Program-made: the position numbers and the translations under genes
The notes under the pieces: model-generated
Database searches by the model: none
What the model saw: the letters and a program-made list of their open reading frames with translations, nothing else
What the model was told of the DNA's origin: nothing
Shown: positions 1-7,589 of the stretch, piece by piece
How the letters are laid out: each line of letters begins with the position of its first letter
How positions within the stretch are numbered: the stretch's first letter is position 1
NCBI GenBank assembly: GCA_017617615.1
Contig: JAFZVV010000019.1
Coordinates: 57,082-121,081, forward strand
Direction of reading: 5' to 3'
DNA length: 64,000 nt
Source of the DNA: Prevotella sp.
GTDB lineage: Bacteria > Bacteroidota > Bacteroidia > Bacteroidales > Bacteroidaceae

Positions 1-3000
1 TAAGACCCAGTTCCATGTTTTCGTAGTCGAGGATGGAGGTGTCTGACTGTCGGATAGTCAGCACCTTCCGGGTCTCCACGTTGTAGGGGAGGGCGACGAC
101 CAGACCGCCGGTGATGGGTTCGCCGTCGACGAAGATTTGAAGGCCGTAGGGGTTGTCGAGGCACTTCAGAATGGGCACCAAGAGTTCCTCTCCCGTCTCG
201 CTCTCATTCTTGAGCACGATTTCGAGCGTGGCATCACGTCCTGAGGGTACGTCGAGAATCACGTTCTCGGGGATGGAGATCTTCGGATTGTCAATCTTCA
301 TCGTGGAGTAATTGAGCACGGTAACAGGCGTGTAGTACTTCGTCTTCTCCTCTCCCTCATATGGACACCTGGTCTGTCCGCCGCGTGTGCGGAAGATGGG
401 TCCCCAGCCCTTGGGCGATTTATATACATCTACCGAAAGTGCTGCGCTGCGGTTATCGTCGTTGAGCGTATAACTGAAGACATTGGTATTGCCGGTAGTC
501 TCTGTATCCTTGTCGGTGTAGTTGGAATGGAGGTCGAAGTTGGTCAGTTGGTAGGTGAAGGTCTTGGCACCTGTTGCTGCGGCCTCAGCCCCGTACTTCA
601 GTTTTGTGAAGAACTTCAGTCCCCAGTTTTTTCCTTCATATTCCCATGACTTTTTGTTTTTGGATGAGGTGAAACTGACGGTGGTGCCACGGTCCCAGGA
701 ATAGTTCTGTTCCAACAACTGGTTGTCGGCGAATGCTTTCACCTTGTCTTCTTCGTTGTCTTTCATGCACTTAATCCAGTTTTCGATGGCATTGTTGTAG
801 AACGCGATGGAGTCAACGCCCTCGAAGTTCTCCGGCACACGCATGCTGTAACTCGGACCGTCCTCGCTATTGGCAGGGCCGGATGCTCGTGAACCCCAGA
901 CTTTCGTATCGGTGTTGCTCGAACCGTAGTTGGGGTCATCGGGCGAGAGGGTGGTAAAGAACATCACCCTGTCGACGCTGACGGGTATCTGTGACGCGTC
1001 GCTGACCGGAGTGAGCAATTGGTTGCGCAGCATCTTGAGGTTGGGTATCTGGGTTTCCTCAAGGTATTTCTGCGTATAGCGGAAGAAGGTGTTGAACTCA
1101 CTGCTTACGCTCATGCCCTTGTCCATTCCGAGTTTATAGGTGCCGTCGACTTGTTTTTGGAGTCCCACAATCATGGCACCGCCGAAGAGATAGTTCTTGG
1201 AGTAACCGATGAAGATGTCGCCTTCCGACCCCACATACGTGTTGAGTGAGGAAGAGGATATCTTTTCCGACACGGAAATGGTGATCTCGCTGCCATAGCC
1301 GTCGATGTCCTCGAAGTAGCCTTCAGCACCGATTTCATCGTCGTAATAGGCTTTCGCGTCCACAACTTCGGTCATGACTCCTACACCCGAGTAAATCGAT
1401 GATTTCATGCCAGCGCCGAAATTCCATGATATGCCGTCTCTGGTTCCAATGAAATCAATTCTGTCGTGAGAGTTCACATGCACGGAGTCTTTCTGCCAGA
1501 TGGCAGAGGAGTTGGCACCTGGTGGGTCGCGAAGCACCATGGCCAGTTTGTCCGGTCCTGCGGTGACGAAGTTGTTGCCCGTGGGGATGGCTCCGAAGAC
1601 GATGCCGTCGAAACTGCCTTGCTTCCATCCATAGATAGCCCCGTCGACAGTGGTGAAAATGTTCATGGAGCGCGTGAAGGGAGCGGTGAGGTTGGGGAAA
1701 CCGGCCTTCCATTTGTACATGGCAGTACCCAGGGAGTCGAGTTTCATCTGGTTGGTCTCCAGGTTCACGATGTCGCCCATACTCACCGAGAGGGTGTCGT
1801 TGGTCACCGACTCACGGGCCACCTTCACCAACTCGCCCATTTCGTTGTCGATGGTGATGATGGAGTCTCTGAGGGCGGCTTCGTAACGACGCCCATCCTT
1901 GTCATCATCGTAGTTGACATACGACTCGAATGCCCGCACCTTGAAGGTGTATTGCTCACTCTGCTCGAAGATGGGATAGCCGTAGAGATAGTTGGGCGTG
2001 CCGTCGTTGCCTATGGTGGCTACGGCCACTTGCACGTCATCCTCACCGGTTACCCTGACGGTTACGGAGTCGGTGCCGAAGAATCCGTTTTCTGCCCCCA
2101 CCTGGCTGACCTCGAATTCCACTGGTGAGCGATAGGTGAGCCGCAGCACCTTGTTGCATTGGAACAGCGGGGCGTAACTGGTATGGCTGTCGTCCCAGAG
2201 CGTGTCGCACACAGCTGTCTCATAGACCTTGGAAAGATCGATGGCATTGAGGTTCTGGAAGGTATAGGCGTTGTCCATGTCGGGGTTGTGCTCGAATTTC
2301 ACACTCCGTATGCGGTAGCGCAATGGTGGAAGCATGGCACTGAACTCGCCCGTCTTCGGGTCGGTCTTGATATAGATGTTCTTCACGGCGTTGTCGTCGC
2401 CACCGGCACGCCACGAAGTGCTGTTCACGTCGTTTGAATTGCTTTCAATAGGAACATCTTCCTTGTTGTTCACGATTTGGGTTACCAGACCATTGGTCTC
2501 CTCTACCACGTTGAGACGGCACTGCGGGAAGTCGAGAGCCTCGAGTTGCAGGGTGGCCTGCCCGATGGTGTTCTGGCTAACGCCATAGCCCAGCGGCTTC
2601 GAACCCTCGGCGGCACTGCCGGTAAGGCGGCCTCCGAAATGCACGAGCGTGTTGTCGGTGAAGTTGATGGTCTGGTCGGTGCGGAACTCATAGTTAGTGC
2701 CTTTCTCTTGCGGGAAACGGCCTTGTCCCACGAGGGTGTGACCAGAGCGCGAGGCGGTGATGTAGTGGAAGCCGATGGGCACACTGATGGTGTATTCGCC
2801 GTTGGCATTGGTGTAGATGATTTCGCCGTCGGCCATGCAGACGGTGCCATCAACGGCGAATTGCACGCTGTCGACGGGAATGTCGGTGCCTTCATACATC
2901 ACCTTACCTGTCACGGTGAAGCTGGAAACATCAGTGAAGTCGTAGTTGTTGAGCGACAGCGAACTGTTGCTGATGAATCCGGTGCGGGTATTGGGCGAGA

Positions 3001-5977
3001 ACTCGTGGACGCCCAGCTCGGGCCGCACGGTATAGCCCGTTCCGCTGCCGGTGAAGGGGATGCCACGGATGACATACTCTCCCTGGGTGTTGGTCAGCCC
3101 ATAGAGCCCCAATTGGCTGGAACTCGGAGTGAGCTGACTGCTCTTTGATGCGCCAACGCTGGGATGGCGACCGTTGGCCACGCCGCTGGTGCGCGACACA
3201 TCGAAGGCATATTCGTCGAGTCCCTCGTCGAAGGGCCAATAGAGTTTCAGTCCTTCCTCCCGGCCACCGATGGTACGGCCGTAGTTGTTGCTCACCTCCT
3301 TGGCTGTGAGCGCTTTGCCCCACAGACGCACCTCGTCGAGATAGCCGGTGAAAGCACCTGTTCCGAACATCACGCCCAGGTCACCAGTGTAGGTGCTGAG
3401 TCTTTGGTCGTAATTGTTTTTGCTGATATACTGAGTGGCCTTGAGTTCGCCGTTGACATAGGCGAAGACGGTGTCGCTCTTGTGTACTACCGTGATATGG
3501 CTGTACTCATCGGTAGGTATGTTGTCGGAAAGGAGCCTGGTGTAGTAGGTGTTGCTTTCATCGTAGCAGTTGAGCCACGACAGACGATAATTCGATGCGC
3601 TGGCAGTGCTCTTTTCGAGGTATACACTCAGGATGCGGTATATGTCGAGCAGGTAGAGCCGGTCGGTGGTGTTCAGATTGTCGGGGCGTACCCACATCTG
3701 TACGGTCCATTCTTTCGTTGCCCCCATCAGTTCGCGTACCTGGTCGGCCTGGGTATTCCAACTGATGCCGTTTCCTGACTCCAGCACCTTGCGGGCGAAG
3801 GAATAGGTCTGGCTGTTTTCCTCGTCGTCGCTGCGCTGCAAATTGACTTTTACGTTCTCCACGGCGGTGCCGGTGCCGAAGGTCACACGGCCAGAGATGG
3901 TGCCTGAGCCTTGTCCGAAGCCAGGCTCGATGCGGCTGTCGGTGAGCAGCGGGCTGTCGCTGTCCTCGCAATTGCTACCATAGGCCTCCACGCAGTATTC
4001 ATAGTATCGGCCGGTTTCGGTGTTGGAGTCAAGGAAAGTGTATTCCCTCTCTGTACCTTTGGTGGAGTGAACGGTAATCCATTCGCTGGAGCCTATGAAC
4101 CGGCGTTTCACCAGATATTGCGTGGGGTCGGTGCCCACCTGGTTGACTTTCCACGTCACACGCACGCCTTCGCTGATGCTGCCCTTGGTCACGCTGAGGT
4201 CGGTGATGGTGGTGCTGGCAGTGATGCGCGCGGTGATGGTGTCGCTGTAATAGTGCAGCGCGTTGTTGAAGAGGTCGAGTTGTACATAGTAGCGATAGAC
4301 ATCGCAGTTGCTCTCCGGCTTGTTGTCGAGGAACGACGTCTTTCCATCCTTGCGTCTGGCGTCCACACTGCCATAATCGAGTGCCAATGTGCCGTCGGTG
4401 CTGATACGGTGAATGCGGAAAGTGAGGTCGCTCTCTTTCTCTGGGATGTTCTCGAAGTTCCAATCGAGTTTGATCTTCTCCGTTTCTCCCATGTCCTGCG
4501 TGAGGTGGAAATTGATGATGGGAGTAGTGTTAGCCGTGCACTGCGCGAAGTTGCAGTTGGTGAGTGGCTGCGGGTCAGTAGGAATCTTAAAGCCATCTTT
4601 GGTCCATGAGTTCAATATGAGCACTACCTCATAGCGGTATTTCCGTCCCCACAGCATGCCGCGGTCGATGTTGTCCTCAAACGTGTTCGAGGTAGTGCTT
4701 CCCAACTCCTCGCGGTTGCCGGCATAGGTGCCGTCGTTATTGAGTAGCGTACGGTACACATAGAATTTCGAGTCGGAGGGGAATTCCTTTTTCTTTTCCC
4801 ACGATAGCAGCACTTTGCCGGCCACTTGGTTGAAGTCGGCTTTCATTCCCATGGCGGCATTGGTGAACTCCTTGACGGTTTTCTCGCGTACCGAAGTTTG
4901 TTTGAGCGTCCGGTTGCCGGTTGTCCACGTGCTGCTACGGTAATATGCTGTCTTCATGTTGAGCGTGCTCGTGGTAGAATGATAGATGATGAAACGGAAG
5001 GGCTTGTCGGCAGGCACCTCCAGTTTCACCTCCTTGGGGTCATAGCCATCCACGTTGATGTCTTTGTTATAGAGGTTTTTCCAATAGCCGTTGACATTGG
5101 CCTGCACCCACATATAATAATTGGTACTCACCGAACTGCTCTCGATACCACAGTGGCGAATGCCGAGGCGGGTGCTCTCACTGGTGCTCACCATCTGGTT
5201 GTTGTTGATACGTGAGAGACTGTTGTTGCTGAACTTGAGGGTCATCTCCGTAGGAGAAGTCCACACGAATTCCGGATCGGGAGCCAACTCAAACTCAATA
5301 TCAGACAGATTGATGTAATACTCGAAGTGCACATACATATACACTTTGGCACGAAAGGTGGGATTCTTGTAGTACTTGCTGTAGCCTGTGACCTTCAGGC
5401 GGGTATAGCCTTCATCAATCACTTTCTTGGTTAAGGTGACACGAGCACCAATCTTATGCTCATAACTCGTCTTGCCGCTACCTGTACGGAACAGTTGGGG
5501 ATGGGTGATGTAACTGTAGCCGGCACCTGGCGTACGGTTGTCGAGTTTATAGTTTTGACTGTCGTCGGTGTTGAAATAGGCATAATTCACATACCTTGTT
5601 GAACCGTCGGAGTTTACCAGATAAAACTCCATTTCGGTGTTCTGGTACTCCATGTCTTTGCTGTGTTTCACGCCTACGCCCAACTTGATGTCGAAACCCG
5701 GTAAGGCGGTAGTGCAGGTGGCGCCATTGCCGATTTCCACCGAACAAAGGCGGTTCCACATGCTGCCCTCACCGTCTCCTGTCCACCAACTATAGGTATG
5801 GCTGGTGTTATTCTCAAACTTGATTTGGAAATTGGCGTTCCAGTTGACGCCTCCCGAGGTGCCTGACCTCGTAGCCACCCCCGACTCAGAGTAGGCCATG
5901 GCAGGAAGCGCCATGCCCATGAAGAGCAGGAAGGCCAGAAGGATTCGGACCGTTGGTTTTGTATTGATTGTCATCAT
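1..5977 (-). CDS. Giant secreted multidomain protein (FN3, LamG, carboxypeptidase-regulatory-like), 3' end outside the window
   Basis: An open frame of 1992 codons runs from the ATG at 5977 off the left edge; I followed it to codon 4-2 without a stop. The N-terminus is a signal peptide (hydrophobic LLAFLLFMGMALPAMA, residues about 12-28). Residues about 370-650 read as three fibronectin III-like repeats (each with a conserved W and a YxYxV strand). A carboxypeptidase-regulatory-like motif (GTISGRVTF) lies near residue 692, a LamG/concanavalin-like domain at about 750-910 (WTVQMWVRPDNL, AYVNGELKA, LDEVRLWGKAL), and another regulatory-like domain (FTVTGKVMYEG) near 1016. The rest is unassigned. 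It is probably exported to the surface and may bind glycans or matrix; no catalytic motif was seen. The small gene upstream ends 31 bases before it. Function is inferred from domains only. Confidence 0.85.
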   Translation of the reverse strand, partial: MMTINTKPTVRILLAFLLFMGMALPAMAYSESGVATRSGTSGGVNWNANFQIKFENNTSHTYSWWTGDGEGSMWNRLCSVEIGNGATCTTALPGFDIKLGVGVKHSKDMEYQNTEMEFYLVNSDGSTRYVNYAYFNTDDSQNYKLDNRTPGAGYSYITHPQLFRTGSGKTSYEHKIGARVTLTKKVIDEGYTRLKVTGYSKYYKNPTFRAKVYMYVHFEYYINLSDIEFELAPDPEFVWTSPTEMTLKFSNNSLSRINNNQMVSTSESTRLGIRHCGIESSSVSTNYYMWVQANVNGYWKNLYNKDINVDGYDPKEVKLEVPADKPFRFIIYHSTTSTLNMKTAYYRSSTWTTGNRTLKQTSVREKTVKEFTNAAMGMKADFNQVAGKVLLSWEKKKEFPSDSKFYVYRTLLNNDGTYAGNREELGSTTSNTFEDNIDRGMLWGRKYRYEVVLILNSWTKDGFKIPTDPQPLTNCNFAQCTANTTPIINFHLTQDMGETEKIKLDWNFENIPEKESDLTFRIHRISTDGTLALDYGSVDARRKDGKTSFLDNKPESNCDVYRYYVQLDLFNNALHYYSDTITARITASTTITDLSVTKGSISEGVRVTWKVNQVGTDPTQYLVKRRFIGSSEWITVHSTKGTEREYTFLDSNTETGRYYEYCVEAYGSNCEDSDSPLLTDSRIEPGFGQGSGTISGRVTFGTGTAVENVKVNLQRSDDEENSQTYSFARKVLESGNGISWNTQADQVRELMGATKEWTVQMWVRPDNLNTTDRLYLLDIYRILSVYLEKSTASASNYRLSWLNCYDESNTYYTRLLSDNIPTDEYSHITVVHKSDTVFAYVNGELKATQYISKNNYDQRLSTYTGDLGVMFGTGAFTGYLDEVRLWGKALTAKEVSNNYGRTIGGREEGLKLYWPFDEGLDEYAFDVSRTSGVANGRHPSVGASKSSQLTPSSSQLGLYGLTNTQGEYVIRGIPFTGSGTGYTVRPELGVHEFSPNTRTGFISNSSLSLNNYDFTDVSSFTVTGKVMYEGTDIPVDSVQFAVDGTVCMADGEIIYTNANGEYTISVPIGFHYITASRSGHTLVGQGRFPQEKGTNYEFRTDQTINFTDNTLVHFGGRLTGSAAEGSKPLGYGVSQNTIGQATLQLEALDFPQCRLNVVEETNGLVTQIVNNKEDVPIESNSNDVNSTSWRAGGDDNAVKNIYIKTDPKTGEFSAMLPPLRYRIRSVKFEHNPDMDNAYTFQNLNAIDLSKVYETAVCDTLWDDSHTSYAPLFQCNKVLRLTYRSPVEFEVSQVGAENGFFGTDSVTVRVTGEDDVQVAVATIGNDGTPNYLYGYPIFEQSEQYTFKVRAFESYVNYDDDKDGRRYEAALRDSIITIDNEMGELVKVARESVTNDTLSVSMGDIVNLETNQMKLDSLGTAMYKWKAGFPNLTAPFTRSMNIFTTVDGAIYGWKQGSFDGIVFGAIPTGNNFVTAGPDKLAMVLRDPPGANSSAIWQKDSVHVNSHDRIDFIGTRDGISWNFGAGMKSSIYSGVGVMTEVVDAKAYYDDEIGAEGYFEDIDGYGSEITISVSEKISSSSLNTYVGSEGDIFIGYSKNYLFGGAMIVGLQKQVDGTYKLGMDKGMSVSSEFNTFFRYTQKYLEETQIPNLKMLRNQLLTPVSDASQIPVSVDRVMFFTTLSPDDPNYGSSNTDTKVWGSRASGPANSEDGPSYSMRVPENFEGVDSIAFYNNAIENWIKCMKDNEEDKVKAFADNQLLEQNYSWDRGTTVSFTSSKNKKSWEYEGKNWGLKFFTKLKYGAEAAATGAKTFTYQLTNFDLHSNYTDKDTETTGNTNVFSYTLNDDNRSAALSVDVYKSPKGWGPIFRTRGGQTRCPYEGEEKTKYYTPVTVLNYSTMKIDNPKISIPENVILDVPSGRDATLEIVLKNESETGEELLVPILKCLDNPYGLQIFVDGEPITGGLVVALPYNVETRKVLTIRQSDTSILDYENMELGL

Positions 5978-6008
5978 GGCAATTGTTATTTGATATTGTT
6001 CTCTTTCG

Positions 6009-6239
6009 TTATTCGTCCCAGAGCGACGAGGCACTGCTTTGTTCGCTGTCGTCAAATCCGTTCCATCCGTTGCTGCGTCCATCAGAGTCGGCATAGCCGT
6101 CCTTGATGGTCGTTTTCATCTCTTCAGATTCACCCAGCAGGGATTCATTTGAGAGGTTTCCCGTAACCCATGTGTGGGGTGGGGTGTAAAATCGTATATA
6201 GGCTTTCTTCTTTGTTGAGTGATGGTATCTCTTTTTCAT
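6009..6239 (-). CDS. Small acidic-tailed protein of 76 residues, companion of the giant secreted protein
   Basis: The protein begins MKKRYHHSTKKKAYIRFYTPP, has an ESLLGESEE centre and a Ser/Asp/Trp-rich acidic end (SSLWDE). This layout (basic Tyr/Pro-containing start, a short LLG/LLA-S motif, then an acidic, often Trp-containing tail) resembles many short unnamed proteins seen in Prevotella and Bacteroides, which I recall as frequent but functionally uncharacterised. It has no signal peptide. A TATCTTTG -7 box lies about 58 bases upstream and the stop is only 31 bases before the start of the giant gene, so the two are probably co-transcribed. It could be a peptide precursor or an accessory factor; no function is claimed. 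Confidence 0.6.
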   Translation of the reverse strand: MKKRYHHSTKKKAYIRFYTPPHTWVTGNLSNESLLGESEEMKTTIKDGYADSDGRSNGWNGFDDSEQSSASSLWDE

Positions 6240-6296
6240 TTTGATATAAAAATGGACTTGTTTTTCGATAATTGTTTGATGATATTAAACCTTTCG

Positions 6297-6304
6297 CAAA
6301 GATA
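6297..6304 (-). promoter_or_regulatory. Promoter -7 box for the small gene and giant secreted protein
   Basis: On the minus strand the sequence reads TATCTTTG, a match to the Bacteroidota -7 consensus TAnnTTTG, 58 bases before the ATG at 6239. No convincing -33 box was found upstream of it. Confidence 0.5.
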
Positions 6305-6531
6305 CAATAATTTATATACTTTCGGTAAGATTAGTTCATTTTTTTAGGGAAATAGTAGCGACAATTGCCCTAAAATAAGACAAATGGGCGGATAGATTTC
6401 TTTCCTTGTCGCAAATGGACAAAAATCAAGCGCTTGTTTTGTTCGTTGCTCCAAAATCAGGCCTTTCTTGCGGTCGGTATAATCTTTGACCTTCCGACCA
6501 TGGTTCTCGCTTTCGGAAAACCCAAAAGTTT

Positions 6532-6563
6532 TTTGGTTTTTCGCTCGCTAATTCGTACCTTTG
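6532..6563 (+). promoter_or_regulatory. Promoter of the DMP19-smpB-metH run
   Basis: TTTGG at 6532-6536 and TACCTTTG at 6556-6563 are spaced by 19 bases, an excellent Bacteroidota -33/-7 pair. The spacer TTTTTCGCTCGCTAATTCG recurs almost unchanged in the promoters at 32834-32865 and 32946-32977. The -33 box forms the right arm of an AAAACC/GGTTTT inverted repeat. The ATG at 6589 follows 25 bases after the -7 box. Confidence 0.8.
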
Positions 6564-6588
6564 CACCCTAAAATAATAATATCGCGCG

Positions 6589-7107
6589 ATGGATAATAAG
6601 ATTACGGTGCTGGAACCGCTGCTTATCGAGGCGGCACAACAGGGCATGGACGAATTCGTGGATGTATTCGTCAAGGCCATTTACGAGGGCATTGGAGGTG
6701 AACTCAATGCCGAGAGCATGAAGCTACTCAATGCCGACCAAACAACGCTTCTGGCCTATCGCATTCTGCGCGACGAGGTGATGGACGGCGGTTTCGTGCA
6801 GCTCATCCACAACGGCTACGGCCCCTTCATCTTCAAGAACCCGTTCGGCAAGATGATGAGACAATGGGGCATCGACGAAATCGCCACGCTCCTCAACCGT
6901 GCCCACCGGCTATATAAACGCCATCATGAGCAGATAGAGCGGGAGTGCAGCGACGAGGAGTTCATGGCACTTTTCGAACAGTTTGCCGACTTCGACGACC
7001 TCGACGATACTTTCGTTGAGAACGAGGAGCAGTGGACAGCCACAGTGGCTTCGTACATCGACGACCATATCGACCGCTTCGCCACCATTTTGGGAAAAGA
7101 GGAATGA
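6589..7107 (+). CDS. DMP19-like protein (DUF4375 family)
   Basis: The 172-residue protein carries the family core at residues 50-95: [20 protein letters not shown] followed by NGYGPFIF and a buried KMMRQWG helix. The rest is helical and very acidic, especially the C-terminus (runs of Asp/Glu at 120-150), in keeping with the DNA-mimic DMP19 of Neisseria, which sequesters a repressor. Whether this copy mimics DNA is inference from the acidity; many family members have no known role. Its stop overlaps the smpB start (ATGA), so the two are translationally coupled. Confidence 0.75.
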   Translation: MDNKITVLEPLLIEAAQQGMDEFVDVFVKAIYEGIGGELNAESMKLLNADQTTLLAYRILRDEVMDGGFVQLIHNGYGPFIFKNPFGKMMRQWGIDEIATLLNRAHRLYKRHHEQIERECSDEEFMALFEQFADFDDLDDTFVENEEQWTATVASYIDDHIDRFATILGKEE

Positions 7108-7583
7108 ACAAGGAAGAATTGGAAATCAGGAAGAAGAGTCCTGTACAGATAAAGAACAAGAAAGCCTCATTCGAGTATTTCTTCGTCGAGACGTTCACGG
7201 CGGGCATTGTGCTCACCGGCACCGAAATCAAGTCCATCCGCCTGGGCAAGGCATCGCTTGTTGATGCCTACTGCACCATCATCAATGGTGAGATGTGGGT
7301 GAAGGGAATGAACGTCTCGCCCTATTTCTATGGGTCGTACAGCAACCATGAGGCACGGCGCGACCGCAAACTCTTGCTCACCAAGCGCGAAATCCACCGG
7401 CTGGCGGAAGCCGTGAAACAGGTGGGCTTTACCATCATTCCCATTCTTGTCTTCATCGACAAGAACGGCAGGGCGAAGATGGACATCGCCTTGGCCAAGG
7501 GAAAGAAACTGTTCGACAAGCGCCAGAGTCTCAAGGAGAAAGAAGACCGCAGGGAAATGGACAGGGTAAGGAAGAATTTCTGA
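7104..7583 (+). CDS. smpB: SsrA-binding protein SmpB
   Basis: SmpB binds tmRNA and delivers it to stalled ribosomes for trans-translation. The 159-residue product has the family hallmarks: an N-terminal NKKASFEYF strand, the [14 protein letters not shown] motif near residues 39-52, a VKGMNVSPY strand, the [12 protein letters not shown] helix and a basic, disordered C-terminal tail ([20 protein letters not shown]) that enters the empty mRNA channel. The ATG at 7104 is chosen because it overlaps the preceding stop and matches the family start; an upstream in-frame ATG at 7032 lies deep inside the previous gene. The metH start follows 6 bases after the stop. Confidence 0.97.
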   Translation: MNKEELEIRKKSPVQIKNKKASFEYFFVETFTAGIVLTGTEIKSIRLGKASLVDAYCTIINGEMWVKGMNVSPYFYGSYSNHEARRDRKLLLTKREIHRLAEAVKQVGFTIIPILVFIDKNGRAKMDIALAKGKKLFDKRQSLKEKEDRREMDRVRKNF

Positions 7584-7589
7584 TAGTAT

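Larger units (their letters stand above)
6240..6588. other. Divergent intergenic region with no gene
   Basis: This 349-base spacer separates the minus-strand pair from the plus-strand DMP19-smpB-metH run. It holds the two divergent promoters listed separately and AT-rich sequence between them. I see no ORF or RNA gene in it. Confidence 0.6.

Noticed and set aside
1466..2128. Plus-strand frame of 220 codons inside the giant surface protein gene
   Set aside because: It is opposite a continuous 1992-codon frame with domains; histidine/glycine-rich composition is typical of antisense artefacts.
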